In this document: positions 62,981-64,000 of the stretch, in pieces
Layout of the letters: each line of letters begins with the position of its first letter
How positions within the stretch are numbered: position 1 is the stretch's first letter
Source of the DNA: Daedaleopsis sinensis
Taxonomy: Eukaryota; Basidiomycota; Agaricomycetes; Polyporales; Polyporaceae
Length of the DNA: 64,000 nt
Assembly (NCBI GenBank): GCA_033807695.1
Contig: CM066307.1
Location: 744,001-808,000, forward strand
Direction of reading: 5' to 3'
Program-made: the position numbers and the translations under genes
Notes under the pieces: model-generated
Databases searched by the model: none
The model's input: the letters and a program-made list of their open reading frames with translations, nothing else
Told to the model about the DNA's origin: nothing

Positions 62981-64000
62981 ATGTCCCAACCAACATTCTC
63001 GAGCCCAACCCCGGCTCCGGGCAGTCGTGCAATTGCCACCAGCGCACTGCGCAGAGCGGGTCTCATGGACCAGGACGCGAAGATGAGAGATGTCTCAGAC
63101 AGACCCGGCGGTCGCAAGGGCTCATCAAAGCAGTCGTCCAAGACGCGCCACTCCGGACACAAACCTAGCAATCTGGAGGCCATACTCGGGAAACCGCAAA
63201 AACCGGTAAATATTGTTCTCTTTCACTGCTCCTTTGACATTCCAGCACCAAGCCTGGCTCCGGGATGACGGGTGTCAATTTGCGTTTTCCATGCTGTCCA
63301 CGAACACGAAGCTTACGAGGTTCAACCTTCTCATGTCCCCGACTTCTTCTCGTCTACGACATCTTCATACAGCTTGGCGCGCGAATAGGCGGATCCGATC
63401 CACGTCTTGCCAAAGTACAGCGTGGTCGCACTAAGCCTGGCGTCATCACCGAGAAGATCATCGAGCTGTGGAAGGAGTGGGTGAAAAGGAGATGGAATCC
63501 AGAGACGAAGTTCCTCAATCTCGAAGTGAGCATATACCACTTTGTACCGATTTATTCTCATTCCGAGCGTTGTTCTTTAGCGAATGGCATCCGATGAATT
63601 CTTGAAAAAGCATCGTATGACACTACCCACATCGGATGCAAGGGATGGGAAAGAGGCTCAGGTTATCTTCAAGATTGCGAGCAAACTCCGTCCTGAGGTA
63701 CGTTGGTTGCGGTCCATTCAAAGCTGTGAGCATCATTGAAGGGGACATCAAGGTCGAGACAATCTCGCTTGCAAACAACGGTCTAACGAGCGGCCGTATT
63801 TTGACCACCCTGCCGCATTATATTCCGACACTTAAGAACCTCTCGCTGGAGGGCAACAGGCTCAACGGCTGGAAAGAGGTCGACTTCATCTCGGGGAGGC
63901 GAGGTCGACTGGAACACCTACGGGAGTTAATCCTTATAGGCAACCCGATCCGCGAGTTGGAGTACAAGAACAATCGAGCGGAAAGTTACAAGAGGTTCGT
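62981..64000 (+). CDS. mex67: mRNA export factor Mex67-like, 5' part, cut by window edge
   Basis: Exons seen: 62981-63205 (MSQPTFSSPTPAPGSRAIAT start, with SALRRAGLMDQDAKMRDVSD), a middle exon ending at 63525, then 63581-63697 and 63753 onward. The part after 63380 matches the Mex67/NXF1 leucine-rich-repeat region: KFLNLERMASDEFLKKH, AQVIFKIASKLRPE, VETISLANNGLTSGRILTTL, LKNLSLEGNRLNGWKEVD, LRELILIGNPIRELEY. Mex67 with Mtr2 carries mRNP through nuclear pores; the NTF2-like and UBA domains should lie beyond 64000. The stretch 63206-63380 could not be joined cleanly in frame, and the expected RRM-like module was not recognised. Confidence 0.75.

Overview
The window looks like nuclear DNA of a filamentous basidiomycete, most likely an Agaricomycete of the polypore kind. 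Genes are cut by many short introns (mostly about 45-70 nt) with GTRNGT donors, CTRAY-like branch sites and YAG acceptors. Coding DNA is GC-rich, and the gene set is eukaryotic (ATG17, Mex67, Arp3, cyclin B, a peroxisomal multifunctional enzyme, an intron-containing tRNA). The genus call is inference. Gene models were spliced by hand, requiring the reading frame to stay open across every junction; no database search was possible.

Layout. 1-2.6 kb: no gene seen. 2.7-5.1 kb (+): F-box-like/leucine-rich protein. 5.1-10.0 kb: gene-poor. 10.0-12.9 kb (+): vacuolar Ca2+/H+ exchanger with 19 exons, one of 8 nt. 13.7-18.0 kb (-): peroxisomal beta-oxidation enzyme FOX2. 18.3-19.8 kb (-): alpha-methylacyl-CoA racemase. 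20.4-25.5 kb (-): full-length ABCC (YOR1-type) transporter. 26.4-29.1 kb (-): DBP6-like DEAD-box helicase. 31.6-33.2 kb (-): XLF/Nej1-like end-joining factor, divergent from a single-exon FHA/G-patch protein (33.7-34.9 kb, +). 35.9-38.2 kb (+): mitotic B-type cyclin. 39.8-42.0 kb (+): cytochrome b5-acyl-CoA dehydrogenase fusion. 42.4-45.3 kb (+): SelO pseudokinase/AMPylase. 45.5-47.2 kb (-): Arp3. 47.3 kb (+): tRNA-Val(AAC). 47.5-49.5 kb (-): ATG17. 49.6-50.1 kb: a MITE-like element with 35-bp inverted ends and an 8-bp flanking duplication. 50.3-50.8 kb (+): small unrecognised gene. 51.3-53.0 kb (+): unrecognised gene with an acidic tail. 53.2-55.7 kb (-): secreted endonuclease/exonuclease/phosphatase-fold nuclease, divergent from a LysM/Cys-rich protein (56.0-57.2 kb, +). 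57.3-58.9 kb (-): Myb/SANT-like protein. 59.0-59.2 kb: second inverted-repeat element. 60.0-62.3 kb (-): AT-hook/SANT regulator with Q/P repeats. 63.0 kb to the right edge (+): 5' part of a Mex67-like mRNA export factor.

How genes may work together. Three enzymes of fatty acyl-CoA oxidation lie within 28 kb and each ends in a peroxisomal PTS1-type tripeptide: FOX2 (AKL), the racemase (SKL) and the cytochrome b5-acyl-CoA dehydrogenase (ARL). FOX2 and the racemase are adjacent and co-oriented. This suggests, but does not prove, a loose peroxisomal branched-chain or fatty-acid oxidation neighbourhood. The other genes are mostly housekeeping genes with no evident shared pathway.
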